DNA of 64,000 nucleotides, from assembly GCF_018128285.1 (NCBI RefSeq), contig NZ_CP072380.1, positions 2,940,014-3,004,013 of the forward strand, given 5' to 3'. The notes beneath the pieces are model-generated. The model was not told the origin of the DNA and did no database searches. It saw nothing but the letters and a program-made list of their open reading frames with translations. Shown piece after piece: positions 9,650 to 19,900 of the stretch (position 1 is the stretch's first letter; each line of letters begins with the position of its first letter). This stretch comes from Atopobium sp. oral taxon 416. Lineage in GTDB: Bacteria > Actinomycetota > Coriobacteriia > Coriobacteriales > Atopobiaceae. A program made the translations under genes and the position numbers.

Positions 9650-9908
9650 GTGTCTGAGGGACGACATCCACACTACCCTGCTATCGTGTGGCACATCCCT
9701 ATCAGCCGTTCTCAGACAGACCACCATCCCTTAGCAGCAACACCCCCCCGGGCCTTCGCAAGAGGCAGGGGTACACGGCTGTCCGGGGAAGGCTAGCCAG
9801 CAGCCCCCTTCAGGACCATCTACAAGGTTAGGGAATCCGCAGGCACTTCATTGTCGAAAACCCCAAAGCTCTAAGAAGTCCCCAGGGGCTGGCTCTCACT
9901 GTAATGGG
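9650..9908 (+). repeat. Orphan IS110 left-end repeat, copy 1
   Basis: A 259-bp stretch nearly identical and co-oriented with 50420-50678. The second copy sits directly upstream of a decayed IS110 transposase (minus strand), so this block is interpreted as the non-coding left end of that IS110 lineage without its transposase. It contains no open frame of interest. Confidence 0.75.
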
Positions 9909-10625
9909 GTTCGAGATCACGTAGAACAGCTCCAGCTACCCCTGCAGGTCGCCCCTGTCGAACCCCGGATGAGAGCCGAGGAAGCTCTTCAGCAGGAAGC
10001 ATGCTCGGTTCAGCGGGCACAACGGGTTGAGGTCATCCGGGCCCTCTTCAAAAGCTTGGGCACTGTAGCTTTCGCTCGACAGCCCCAGGTCCTCCATGTC
10101 GTGGAGAAGCGTCGATCCCCTCTCGATGCGCACACCGAACGTGGCGCGCGTCTTGGCCTTGCTGGTCTTGCCGAAGCCCTCGTGGAGGTAGATGAAGGTT
10201 CCCGAGTCGTCCACCCCGGCTCCTATGCACATCTGGTTGGCCGAAAGCCCCCAAAGCAGCTTCCTGACAGCGTCTTTGGCGGTAAGCGGCCAGTACGTCT
10301 CGTCGATCCAGACCCTGTCCGACAGCATGATGCCCTCCTGGACACCCTCGAGCACGGCGAACAGCTTTCCCATCCAAAAGGTGGCATCAGACCTCCTTTC
10401 CTCTCTGCTCATTGACGCGAAGCTGTCACAGGAGAATACCTGGAGCAGGAAATCGGAGTACACCGACAGCGTGAGCTTGCGGTCCTCGAAGATCGTGCCC
10501 GTCTGCGGGAAGAACGACTTCTTGCAGGCTGAGCAAAAAATAGCGCTGGACGCCGGTCGCGTCCTTGCCGCGCTTGGACACCTCGGCGCTGTTGCATCTT
10601 AGGCAGGCGCGCCGTTCGCATCGCC
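9909..10625 (-). pseudogene. IS1595/ISXO2-like transposase remnant
   Basis: On the minus strand a broken zinc-ribbon start (CLRCNSAEVSKRGKDATGVQ) is followed, after a frameshift, by TGTIFEDRKLTLSVYSDFLLQ, the catalytic region DRVWIDETYWPL, GLSANQMCIGAGVD, and HPGFDRGDLQG, then a stop and LELFYVISNP. The order matches the intact IS1595-family transposase at 27702-28742. At least two frame lesions make it inactive. Confidence 0.7.
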
Positions 10626-10672
10626 GTTGAGGTGGCAATGCCTGAACGAGTACATGCTTCTATGGCTCGCAT

Positions 10673-11031
10673 CCACGAGCGCCTGAGCTGGTTTCAAGCT
10701 CGCTTTCTGCAAGGTCGTCCCAAGGCGTGACCGAAGCGGCGAGCCTTCGCTTCGCGTGTTTGCCCTTTGTGGCAGTCTTTGACGGCCCGGAAGGATAGCA
10801 GGGGCCAGGACTACCACATCCGCAAGAACCCCGCTGCCCATCCGGGCTTTCTTGTGGATAGACGAGCAATTCCCATGATTGTAGACCTGCTCTTATTAAT
10901 GGGCTGCCCAGATTAGACCTCCAGACTGCAAGGAGGGATTTTATAGGCAAAAACGTGTACCCTGATTTCACTTGACACAGCAGGTCAGATAGCCTGTTTG
11001 CCGCTACGAACTCGAAGGAAGGCGGCGGCGA
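10673..11031. other. Stretch without recognisable gene
   Basis: About 360 bp between IS1595-like and IS256-like remnants. No frame resembles a known protein. A GC-rich palindromic segment around GAAGCGGCGAGCCTTCGCTTC (10734-10754) is visible. Probably debris of IS ends. Confidence 0.4.
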
Positions 11032-11446
11032 ATGACGAAGGCGAGATGCCCCGTTTGCGGGAGCGCGATGAAGGGGCACGGCAAGACGAGGGCCGGGCGG
11101 CAGGAGGTGGCAGTGCATGTCGTGCGCCACGACGACGCGCGCCGTCAGCACCGACGCGAGGCTGCTCGCCATGTTCCTGGCCTGGCTGCTCTCCAAGCAG
11201 ACCCAGGCGTAGATGGGGATGCCGGCGCGCACCTTCAGGGAGAGGATCTCGGAGTTCTGGAGGGTCTGGCCAATAGCGCCGGTCTGCGACGAGGTCTACT
11301 ACGTGGTCCACGTCTACGGGATATGGCTCAAGAGGAGCTGCGTGGTGCTCATCGTCTGCACGCCGGAGCACGTCGTGGGCTGGCACCTCACCAGGAAGGC
11401 AATAGATGCCAGCCTTGAGCTTGCAGATGGGATGGAGTCGGCATAG
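11032..11446 (+). pseudogene. IS256/IS1249-like transposase, N-terminal remnant
   Basis: A zinc-ribbon start (MTKARCPVCGSAMKGHGKTRAG) shifts frame twice. It then continues with ISEFWRVWPIAPVCDEV, YYVVHVYGIWLKRSCVVLIV and CTPEHVVGWHLTRKA, the order seen in IS1249-type members of the IS256 family. The rest of the gene is absent. Confidence 0.6.
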
Positions 11447-11559
11447 GATAGCCCCAGGGATTCGGGACGGCCTCCTGGCCCCGGGCAGAATCGGACCTAC
11501 ACCAACACTGATAATTGACCCCTGTCAATATAATGGACAGAGGAATCTCAGATTTTTTA

Positions 11560-12825
11560 TGCGGTCTGCATCACCTTTGGATCGTATGCAAGGCCTCTCT
11601 CGAGGCGCTCGAAGAACTCCTGCATCACCTCTTCCGGCACGCGATCTCCTATGGACTTATGCGGGCGGAAGCGGTTGTAGTATGACTCGATTAAACTCGT
11701 GTGCCTTGTGCTTGGTCGTGGATGCATCTAAGAGGCGCTTGTGGTAGTACCATTCGTTCTTGAGCGTGGCGAAGAAGGATTTGGCTACAGCGTTGTCGTG
11801 GCAGCTTCCGGTTCTCCCCACGGAGAGCCTCACGTCGGGTACGGCTGAGCAGGCGGTCAGCTCTGAGCTTATGTACTGGCTGCCTGGGCTGCTTAGAATA
11901 TGGCCCCTCCAGCCACGTATCCGCGCGAATATGCCATCTTCAGGGCAAAGACGACAAGGCCTGCCCTCATGTTGTCCTGTATGCTTCAGCCCACCACCAT
12001 GTGTGTGCACAGATCGTGTGCGACGGTAAGATATATAAAGCCTGCCGTGGTCTTGAGATAGGTTATATCGCCCACGAGCTTGGCTGTCGGCACAAGACAC
12101 GAAAAGCCGCGCCGGGTGAGGGCGGAGCGCTCGGGGGTATCAGGTGCGGGCAGTATCGTCCTCTTCGATGCATTGGATCAGATGCCGCCTATCCCAGTTT
12201 AGCCATGCACCTGCGCACATGGTAGCGGGTCGTGCCTGCGAATTCCGTGTACTGCGGATCTCCTGTGAGCTTGGTCCATACCTTGCAGGAGCCGAAGCGC
12301 CTGTCGCTTTCCTCCCATATCGCGCAGATGGCTTCCTTGATAGGACCCCATAGGTCCTCACCGCCTTTGGCCTTGAGCCATCTGTAGAAGTGAGCCCTGC
12401 TCACCTCCAGTACGCGCTCCATCATCGAGACGCTGTAGGTTGCCCTCTTCTCCAGCATGAGCTAAAACCTGTCCTTCAACAGAGGCTTCCGGCGAAGAAG
12501 GCTGCCTCTTTTTTAGGAACTTATTTTCGCTTTCGAGCTCGTGTATGCGCCTGTTGGCCCTGTCGAGCTGCTTGTGCACCTCGGTCCTTGCCTGGGTCAC
12601 CCTTTTGGTCTTTGAGTGCTTGATGATCCAGTCGTTTAAGGTCTTGTCGTTGGCCTCAAGCTTCGCGGCGCATCCTTTGATGCTCTTCTTCGGGTTGGCC
12701 TTACGTGCCTTCCTGTAGTAGTCGATAGCCTCGAGGCAATACTTCTTCAGTGTAGTGTTTGGGTGTTTCCGGCTTCGTGCGGGACTTTGCCTTCTCTATC
12801 TCGCTTGCACTTAGCGACATCTCAT
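11560..12825 (-). pseudogene. IS3-family OrfA/OrfB remnant
   Basis: Read right to left: OrfA (SLSASEIEKAKSRTKPETPK, a shift, then AIDYYRKARKANPKKSIKG and a coiled-coil RIHELESENKFLKKK), then OrfB (YSVSMMERVLEVSRAHFYRW, GDITYLKTTAGFIYLTVAHD, SCHDNAVAKSFFATLKNEWY). The D, D and E catalytic regions are recognisable but several stops and frameshifts break OrfB. A likely outer end, CTGTCAATATAATGGACAGA, lies at 11523-11542. Confidence 0.8.
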
Positions 12826-12869
12826 CTCTTCAATCTGTTGGCGGTGCTGAGTGGGTATCTGGACAGAGC

Positions 12870-13210
12870 ATATCTGTTGTTAGTCCCTGAATCCCACTGT
12901 CCATCAAAAGATTACAGCTCAAATGATATCGCGGTTGCAATTGCGCCAACACTCGCGCAAAGTCGACCGTGGGAGCGCATACTCCCATCGTAGTAGCTTG
13001 CGACAGGGCGCTGGCCCATACACCAACCGTCGTCGCAAGGACTGACCTTGAAATGACTTGCCGTGCCCTGCCGCGGGCATCCCGAAGGCCCGCCATGATT
13101 TCACAGGAGCATGGGCGCTGCCAGCAGGCCGAACAGCCTGCTTCTAGCGCTCCCTTTCAGTGTTGTGTCTGGCCCACCGGCGGGGTGCCCGGTGAAGACA
13201 GGGAGGCTGC
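12870..13210 (+). ncRNA. Candidate bridge-RNA region, left end of an IS110 element
   Basis: About 340 bp of non-coding DNA directly upstream of an IS110 transposase. Visible hairpins: TGGGAG/CTCCCA (12970-12987), CTTGCGAC (12997-13004) with GTCGCAAG (13032-13039) around a 27-nt internal loop, and AGCAGGC/GCCTGCT (about 13124-13143). Large internal loops between stems are the layout of IS110 bridge RNAs, which in the IS110 group lie in the left end. Inference only. Confidence 0.4.
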
Positions 13211-14412
13211 ATGGAAGGCACGTCTGTCGTTTACGCCGGCATCGACACGCACAAGGAGGCGTACGTGCTGTGTGTGCTGGGCGCGCTTGGCAGGATCGTC
13301 TACGAGGGCGGGTTCGCCGCCGACGGCGCCGGCTACCGATCGCTCGCCCACACCATCAGCGACGCCGGCCGCTGCGCGCTCGTCGGTATCGAGGGTACAG
13401 CCTTATACGGCGCTGGGATCTGCTCTTACCTGCGTGAGCGCGGCTACACTGTCATGGAGATCCTGCGGCCCAAGTGCGACAAGAGGCGCAGGGGCTCCAG
13501 CAAAAACGACGCCATAGACGCGGAACACGGCAGCGGGGCACGGCACCTGTATCCTAAAGTCGAAGGACGGGTGGTCCGAAGCCGTCAGGGCACTGCTGGA
13601 CTTAAAAGAGCTATGCGTGAGGACCTCGACGGCGGCATCCAGCGCTGCGAAGTCCCTGGACAACATCGCGCCGGAGCCCATAAGGTCGAAGTACGAAAAG
13701 ATGAGCGTTTTAGCGATGATGAAGTCGCTCGCCAGGAAAAGGTCCGCAACCGGCAGTGCCGTCACGGATGCGCTGCACACTTCGCTCCATGTTCTCGCGA
13801 AGACGTGGATCGACGCCAAGCAACGGGCCGACGAGCTCGAGGCGCTCATATCCGACCTGGTGCGCGACAACGCGCCGGCCCTGCTGGAGATCGACGGCTG
13901 CGGCGCTCGACAACGCCGCGGGCGACAACCCCGAAAGGCTCCGCTCAAAAGCAGTACTCGCCTCGCTTTGCGGCGCCTTGCCGATAGAGGCGTCGAGCGA
14001 CAAGATCGTCAGGCGCAGGCTCAACCGGGGAGGTAACAGGCAGGCCAACAGGGCCTTGCACACCATTGCCCTCAACCGGATGAAGTACGATGGGCGCACG
14101 CAGGAGTATGTCGCGAAGCGGATGGCCGAGGGCACATCGAAGCGCGAGGCAATCAGATGCCTCAAGAGATACATCGCCCGGGAAGTCTGCTGCGCGCTGA
14201 TGAACCCGACAGCTAAAACCCACGAGGACGAAAGGTCGCTCAGGGCGAAAAGGGCCGAAGCCGCGATGACGCAGGAAGAGGTCGCCGCCGCACTCGTCAC
14301 CGACCACATCCGCATAAGTAAGATCGAGCGCGAGGCCAGCAAGCATTACGAGATTCGCGATAGGTACTCCGCATTCATGAAGAGCAAGTTAGCGAACCTG
14401 AAAATGGCTTGA
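13211..14412 (+). pseudogene. IS110-family transposase with a C-terminal helix-turn-helix extension, frameshifted
   Basis: Starts MEGTSVVYAGIDTHKEAYVL (first Asp) and continues with LVGIEGTALYGAG (Glu) and RGSSKNDAIDAEH (third acidic cluster). A shift near 13535 moves the frame to SKSLDNIAPEPIRSKYEK, and another near 13905 moves it to CGALPIEASSDKIVRRRLNR, RGGNRQANRALHTIALNRMK and REAIRCLKRYIAREV. After the normal end there are about 65 more residues (RAEAAMTQEEVAAAL, RISKIEREASKHYE) that look like an XRE-type helix-turn-helix. The two shifts suggest inactivity. Confidence 0.8.
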
Positions 14413-14545
14413 CACAGCATAGGAGCGTCATTCTCGACACGACCATGCGCATCATCGTTGGAACGCTGCGGCCCACCTCTCCTCCCCGGCACGAGCCAGA
14501 ATTTATCTCCTGTCCGAGGGGGAGGAAGGCTACCACTTTTTTAGA

Positions 14546-15298
14546 TCATGCGCATATGACCTGGGTAAGATTTTGCAACTGGGTCACTGCCTCAGGATTG
14601 GCTTTCCGGTCTGTGATGAGACCTGTCACGCTCTGCCAGTCACAGATTTTGTAGAGGCTGCGCTTAGAGAACTTGGTGTGGTCGGCGAGGATGTAGCTCT
14701 TCTCTGATTGCTTGAGAATCTCGCTGTCGACGAAAGCGTCAGAGAATGAGGGCGTTGAAGGGCCAGAGATGTTGGAGAAGCCGTCCGTGCCCATGAAGCA
14801 GAGATCAGCTTGGATGAGTCGGATTTGCGAGACCGTCCAGCCTCCGCAAAGCGAGAAACTCTGCGGGCGTAGCTCCCCGCCAAACAGGAAGACCTGGTTG
14901 TGGGACGAGATGAGGGCAGAGGCTACGGGGAGCGAGTCGGTGAAGACCTTGAGCCCGGACCTTAGGGCAATCAGCCTAGCGAGTTCGAGCGTGGTACTTC
15001 CGGTACAGACGATCACCGATGAGGACTCAGGTATAAGTTCTATGGCCTTCTGGGCGATGAGAGCCTTGTCCTCAACGTTTTCCTGTTCGCGCAGTCCAAA
15101 CGAGAGCTCGATGGCGTTCTGTTTGAGGATCGCCCCCCCATGTCCCCTGATGACAAGGCCCTGACTCTCAAGATGAGCCAAGTCCTTGCGTATAGTCTCG
15201 GAGGTCACGCCCAACTGTTCTGCCAAGGCGCTCACCTGCACCGAGCCGGTGAGCGCGAGCTGTTCCATGATCTTCTGGCGGCGTTCCTCCATCAGCAT
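14546..15298 (-). CDS. DeoR-family transcriptional regulator of sugar metabolism
   Basis: About 250 residues. An N-terminal winged helix (RRQKIMEQLALTGSVQVSAL, then LGVTSETIRKDLAHLE) is followed by the sugar-phosphate-sensing domain (IVCTGSTTLELARLI, VFLFGGELRPQSFSLCG, CFMGTDGFS, ILADHTKFSKRSLYKI). Both are typical of DeoR repressors released by phosphorylated sugars. ATG at 15298 (MLMEERR) is preferred because AGGAG lies 11 bases before it; GTG 15310 and ATG 15307 are alternatives. It faces away from the Gat PTS operon starting at 17544. Before the insertions now at 15.45-17.5 kb it was probably divergently adjacent, and it is the obvious candidate regulator of that operon. Confidence 0.92.
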   Translation of the reverse strand: MLMEERRQKIMEQLALTGSVQVSALAEQLGVTSETIRKDLAHLESQGLVIRGHGGAILKQNAIELSFGLREQENVEDKALIAQKAIELIPESSSVIVCTGSTTLELARLIALRSGLKVFTDSLPVASALISSHNQVFLFGGELRPQSFSLCGGWTVSQIRLIQADLCFMGTDGFSNISGPSTPSFSDAFVDSEILKQSEKSYILADHTKFSKRSLYKICDWQSVTGLITDRKANPEAVTQLQNLTQVICA

Positions 15299-15449
15299 GG
15301 TATGCATCACTCCTATTCTTCCTGCACTGTCTACAAACGAAGTTTATTCCCACAAAGCCAACTCTTCAAAGGATATAAATCTGTGTGTTTCATTAAAAAC
15401 ACAAGCATTATAGGAGTCATCTGCACAATGTATGAACCGATATGTGAGC

Positions 15450-16674
15450 GCTAGGCCCTCCCCAGCAGCGGCACCTGGAGCCCCGAGCATCTGAGCATCA
15501 CCATCGCGAAGAGGTTGTCGAGGCTGCGAAAGCTATAGGCCATCCTCACAGTCAGCTTGATCTTGTTGTTGATGGCCTCCACGCGTGCGTTGGACAGGCC
15601 GCTCTCCAAGGTGGCGACTATGGCATCCAGATGCCTTCTGATCTTCTTTTAGAGCTCGATGAACTTAGGGGATCCTCGAGCGCCAGGCCCTGCCCCTACA
15701 CTTCCCGATGCCCTCCCTGATCTCGTTAGCGGGCAGCTTCAGGGCAAGTCTCAACCCTTCCTTCAGCAGATATGCCCTGTGGAGCTGCAGCTGCAAGATC
15801 GTGGTGAGCTGAAGCGCCGCCTTCTGCCTTTCGGTCAGGCTCTCTGGGTTCTTGAAGGAGGGGATAGCTTGGGCCCTTCACGGATGCAGCGGCCTTCCTT
15901 TCGGGGGCTGGCCTTCTCCCCCTTCCTGAGGCGGGCGCGCCTCCCCTTCGGTGCTGCCTTTCTCCATGACTGCTTTCGCAGCTCGTCGAGCAGCTCTGCT
16001 GCCCACTGGACGATGTGGAAGGTGTCTGTACAGCGCATGCGCCATCTATTCGGCTATCGCATCGTCCACCCAACGCGCTCCGTCCGCGCTCACAAGGTCG
16101 ATGGACTCTCTTCCCTTAACGCTGATCTGCTCGAAGAAGGCGTCGAAGACCTTGCGGCTATGCCCGTCATGTAGCTGTGGCCCTTCTTGTAGCTTGTCTC
16201 GTCCACACCTATCCGCCTGAGGCCTGCCGTCTTTGGCGGCTGCGCCAGATTGAGCCTTGCCAGCACGCGCGAGCATATCGCGCCCACCAACCTCCACAAG
16301 ATGCGCAGAAGCCTTTGACAGGCAGGCTTGCTCATCGACAGCACAAGCCAGCAGCAGCTGTCCTTAAAGGCACGGGTTGCCAGCTACCATGGTCTGCCCA
16401 GGGCAGCTTCCGCACCGCGGTATCGCATTTTGGGCACCTCACCTTGAATGCATCCGCCTGGATATACACCTTCGTCCCGACGACATCGGGACATCTCCAG
16501 AGCCTGGTTCCCCTGCCTGCATCGTAGCAGGGGGGCCTTCTGCTCGCACTTGCCGCATCTGCAGGAGTGGGGCCTGTAGGGCCTTATCGCCTGTGCGCCC
16601 TCGTCGAAGGACACATCCTTTACGACGATATTCTCGATGCCGATCATGATCTTGGCTAAGCTTGAAATGCGCAC
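15450..16674 (-). pseudogene. ISL3-family transposase remnant
   Basis: Read leftward: a cysteine zinc-finger start (RPYRPHSCRCGKCEQKAPLL), KPACQRLLRILWRLVG, the catalytic GLRRIGVDETSYKKGHSYMT, FFEQISVKGRESIDLVSADG with GARWVDDAI, then DTFHIVQWAAELLDELR. The layout is that of ISL3 transposases. Stops and shifts separate every block. It separates the DeoR gene from the PTS operon. Confidence 0.75.
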
Positions 16675-16699
16675 GGTGCGCTCCTTTTGCCGGGTCTTT

Positions 16700-17104
16700 A
16701 CTTCACACCTAAAACCTACAGGAGAACGTGCCGTGCCACCTGCGCATTCGCATATTCTTCATTCACACATCGTGTCGAAGAGCCGCATTATATTGCCGCT
16801 TGCCCCATAAAGCCAACCGATTGCCGATGTCGTCTGGGTTGCCGCCCTTGCCTCCCCATCAAGGACTATCAGAAGAATAGTTTGGAATATCACCAGGTAG
16901 ATTAGCTAATTTTCGCAACAATATCGAGTTTAGATCGGCAGTAGACTACGATATACTTTGAAAAACCAAATAAATCTCTAAAAATACCAATAAAAACAAA
17001 GTTTATAATTCTGTTCAGTTGGTAAAGCATCAGGAGAAAGGAGACCAGCTATATGAAGTTAAGACCCAAAAGATAGATTCCCAGCACAAAAGTTTTTGCA
17101 AGTA
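16700..17104. other. Intergenic, AT-rich stretch with no gene seen
   Basis: No frame or RNA motif was recognised. Bases 16910-17060 are much more AT-rich than the surroundings and may be what remains of the native DeoR-Gat intergenic region, including promoters, although no clear -35/-10 pair can be assigned. Confidence 0.4.
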
Positions 17105-17525
17105 AGAGTTGCACTTTGAGAGCTGAATATCGAATGCTTCCAAAGGCCGGTCCTAGCGATCGGGGTCGTAGGGAGCCTGTCTGCGCATGACGGCGAAGAT
17201 GATATGGCAGAGCTTCCTCGCCACGGCCGTCACGGCCACTCTATGGGGGCTTCCCCTCGCGGCGCTTCTTGTCGTAGAAGGCTTTCCTTCGTCGACTTCG
17301 GCGGGGCCTACCCGGCACCTAGAACCGCAACCTCCTAAAAGAGATCCGAGGTAACGAGATGTGAAGTTCCTCATCCAGCTAATTCGCAGCCTGCTCTAGA
17401 TGGGGCAGGATGCCACTTCCCCTTTGCGAGGTCTTGTAGCCTCAGTTTCCATGTCGGCAATACTGCCCGCCAGATGCTGCATTGCATTTGAAAGCATTCG
17501 ATACTCAGCTCTCAAATGCAACAAC
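17105..17525 (-). mobile_element. Internally deleted IS110/IS1111-like element
   Basis: The two ends carry the same block in inverted orientation: TTTGAGAGCTGAATATCGAA (near 17117) and TTCGATACTCAGCTCTCAAA (near 17497-17516). Between them the minus strand encodes only the C-terminal end of an IS110 transposase (REGKPHRVAVTAVARKLCHI, RRQAPYDPDR stop at 17155). The bulk of the gene is gone. The right end lies 18 bp before the first gene of the PTS operon. A solo copy of the same end is at 36743-36830. Confidence 0.65.
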
Positions 17526-17543
17526 TAAAAGATAGGAGCCTTC

Positions 17544-18068
17544 GTGACAACCAAGATCGCACTTGCCTGCGATGACGTCGGTTTTGAGAGAAAGGAAGAA
17601 ATCCAGCAGTATCTGATCTCTCGGAAGGATGCGGAGATTGTCTACGACCCGGTCAAGACGCCAGAGGACGGTAAGAACACTTTCGCTCGTCTGGCTGACG
17701 AGATGTGCGAGCTGATCCAGAGGGACGTATGCCGCCTGGGCGTCTATATCTGCGGCACGGGAATCGGGTTTACCTGCCAAGCCAACAAGCATTGGGGCAT
17801 CCGCGCCGTCATGGTGTCCAATCCTTACACAGCACAGCGTGCTCGCCTCTCCAACAACGCCCAGATAATAGGGATGGGCGCTCGCGTGCTTGGCTTGCCA
17901 TACATGGAGCAGGTGCTCGACGCTTGGTACGACGAACCCTTCGACTTTGCTACGGCGCGGGAGGACTCCAAGTTCAACCTGCTGGAGGCGAAAGCAAGTG
18001 ACTACCGCAACCTGGCAAAGCCTGACTACGTGGCATGGAACATGGGCTTTGAGCCCGACGAAGCATAG
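17544..18068 (+). CDS. RpiB/LacA/LacB-family sugar-phosphate isomerase
   Basis: 174 residues starting at GTG with AGGAG five bases upstream. Family features are the N-terminal IALACDDVGFERK, the catalytic cysteine loop YICGTGIGFTCQANK, and the arginine-rich segment NPYTAQRARLSNNAQIIGMG. Members isomerise pentose or hexose 6-phosphates (ribose-5-P, galactose-6-P, allose-6-P). As first gene of a Gat-type PTS operon that also encodes a 6-phospho-3-hexuloisomerase, it more likely acts on a hexose 6-phosphate than in the pentose phosphate pathway. The exact sugar is not determined. Confidence 0.88.
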   Translation: MTTKIALACDDVGFERKEEIQQYLISRKDAEIVYDPVKTPEDGKNTFARLADEMCELIQRDVCRLGVYICGTGIGFTCQANKHWGIRAVMVSNPYTAQRARLSNNAQIIGMGARVLGLPYMEQVLDAWYDEPFDFATAREDSKFNLLEAKASDYRNLAKPDYVAWNMGFEPDEA

Positions 18069-18080
18069 GGAGGTACAAGA

Positions 18081-19436
18081 ATGGAACTCGTCACGCAGTT
18101 CATCAACGACCTGGGAAATTTCATCTTCATCCCCTTGATTTTCCTAACCATCATGAAGATCCTGAGAAGACCTTGGAAGGAAGCCATCCAGTGTGCCATG
18201 AAGGTTGGCATAGGCTTCATCGCCCTTACAATGACGATCAACCTCATGCTCGAGAAGGTGGCACCGGCCATTACGGGAATGACTGAGAAGCTCGGGTCCT
18301 CGCTTGACGCCATCGACGTCGGCGGCGCCGCGACGGCGGTCATGGGATTCGGATCGCCCCTTGGAGCCATCATCATCCCGCTCTGTGTGGCTGTCAACAT
18401 CGTAATGCTCGTGCTCAAGCTCACTGACTGCATTAACGTGGACGTGTTCAACCTGCACCAGAATGCCTCGATGGGTGCCATCGTCTATGCTTTCTCGGGC
18501 AACTTCCTCTATGGCGTTCTCACTGCCGCCCTCTTCCATGTCTGGGCACTCATTGCCGCCGACTTGGGTGCCGAGCAGAACGAGAGGTTCTTCAGCCTGC
18601 CCAAGGGTGTATCAATCTCTCATCCCGTGGCAAACACCTACCTCATCTTCGCCTATCCGTTCAACTGGCTCTTCGACCACATTCCTGGCCTACGCAATAT
18701 TAACCTCACGGCCGAGACCGTTCAGAAGCGTTTCGGCATCCTGGGAGACCCTACCGTCATCGGCTTCATCATCGGCATCCTGCTTGCCGTTCTGGGCTAT
18801 GACTGGGGCGACCCCTACCACTCGGTAATCGACGCGCTCCAGTTGGGCATGTATTTAGCTGCTGTTATGCTCCTCATGCCCAAGATGACCTCCATCATGA
18901 TGGAAGGTCTGGTTCCCCTCTCGAACGCGATACGCAAGAACCTTGTGAAGCGCTTCCCCGACCGTGATATCACGGTGGGCATGGATACCGCCCTCATTGT
19001 GGGCAACCCCTCAGTCATCGCCCCCGCTCTCCTGCTCATCCCCTGCATGGTTCTGCTTGCCGTCATCCTCCCCGGGAACCGTGTCATGCCTCTGGGCGAC
19101 CTCTCCCAGTTCGTATTCTTCATCGCTTGCATGGTGCCAGTCTTCGGCGGCAATATCTTCCGCACTTGGCTCACCTCGCTCATCTGCTTCGGCGGCGGCC
19201 TCTACATCGCCTCCTGGGCCACTGACGCGACCAACACCATGTTCCAGCAGTTTGGCGCAGGCGCGGAACCTGGCGTGGTATACTCCTCTCTCAACCCCTC
19301 AGCCAACCCCTTCACGGGGCTGTTCATGTGGTGCAGCCAAGTAGGCATCTTGGCCTATATCCTGATTGCTGCCATCCTTGTGGGCGTAGCCATTCTGCTC
19401 AAGCATCGTGAACATGCAAAGCTTGCTGCCTCCTAG
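18081..19436 (+). CDS. PTS galactitol-type EIIC permease
   Basis: 451 residues, about ten or more hydrophobic segments, of GatC family type (start MELVTQFINDLGNFIFIP, DVFNLHQNASMGAIVYA, GDPTVIGFIIGILLA, VMLLMPKMTSIMMEGLVPLS). It forms the membrane channel that imports a sugar or polyol while it is phosphorylated. The ribosome-binding site GGAGG is seven bases before ATG. It starts 12 bp after the isomerase, and the IIB gene follows after a 185-bp gap. Substrate unknown; GatC members take galactitol, pentitols and other polyols or sugars. Confidence 0.92.
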   Translation: MELVTQFINDLGNFIFIPLIFLTIMKILRRPWKEAIQCAMKVGIGFIALTMTINLMLEKVAPAITGMTEKLGSSLDAIDVGGAATAVMGFGSPLGAIIIPLCVAVNIVMLVLKLTDCINVDVFNLHQNASMGAIVYAFSGNFLYGVLTAALFHVWALIAADLGAEQNERFFSLPKGVSISHPVANTYLIFAYPFNWLFDHIPGLRNINLTAETVQKRFGILGDPTVIGFIIGILLAVLGYDWGDPYHSVIDALQLGMYLAAVMLLMPKMTSIMMEGLVPLSNAIRKNLVKRFPDRDITVGMDTALIVGNPSVIAPALLLIPCMVLLAVILPGNRVMPLGDLSQFVFFIACMVPVFGGNIFRTWLTSLICFGGGLYIASWATDATNTMFQQFGAGAEPGVVYSSLNPSANPFTGLFMWCSQVGILAYILIAAILVGVAILLKHREHAKLAAS

Positions 19437-19621
19437 GGTAATACCGGGGAGCGCGTCGCCATCCAACCGGGCCGGCGGAGGCATCTTCCGATCCGCTAGC
19501 CTTCGACTACTTCATATCTGTCCGAGCATTCGTTAGCGTTTTGACGTATTGAGCCAAGATAGTTGGTACAGGTAAAGGGGTTGCCTTGTGAGGCTGCCCG
19601 ATAAGGGAAAGGATTATTCTC

Positions 19622-19900
19622 ATGAAGAATATTATCGTTGTCTGCGGCAACGGTATCGCCTCCTCATCTATTATGATGGCCGCTCTCCAGGACCTCCTGG
19701 ACGAAAACGGCCTCGAGGCTAACCTCGAGAAGGCGTCGCTTATGGACTGCACTCCCGAGCGCTTTAACAGCAAGGATCTCATCGTATCCTCAACAGCCAT
19801 CGATAATCCCGAAATCACTACTCCCGTCATTGTAGGCGTATCCCTGCTCACGGGCATCGGCGAAGAGGAGACGCTCGAGCAAATCAAGAGCTACCTCTAG
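19622..19900 (+). CDS. PTS galactitol-type EIIB
   Basis: 92 residues with the phospho-cysteine loop near the N-terminus (NIIVVCGNGIASSSIMM, Cys at residue 8) and a GatB-type C-terminus. It receives phosphate from the IIA at 20670 and passes it to the incoming sugar in the IIC. The 185-bp leader between IIC and IIB contains GC-rich dyads but no clear terminator. Confidence 0.92.
   Translation: MKNIIVVCGNGIASSSIMMAALQDLLDENGLEANLEKASLMDCTPERFNSKDLIVSSTAIDNPEITTPVIVGVSLLTGIGEEETLEQIKSYL

Noticed and set aside
9650-9908. Considered whether the 259-bp repeat could be a CRISPR-like or attachment-site repeat
   Set aside because: Only two long copies, no short regular repeats and spacers, no integrase nearby; the link to an IS110 start explains it better.
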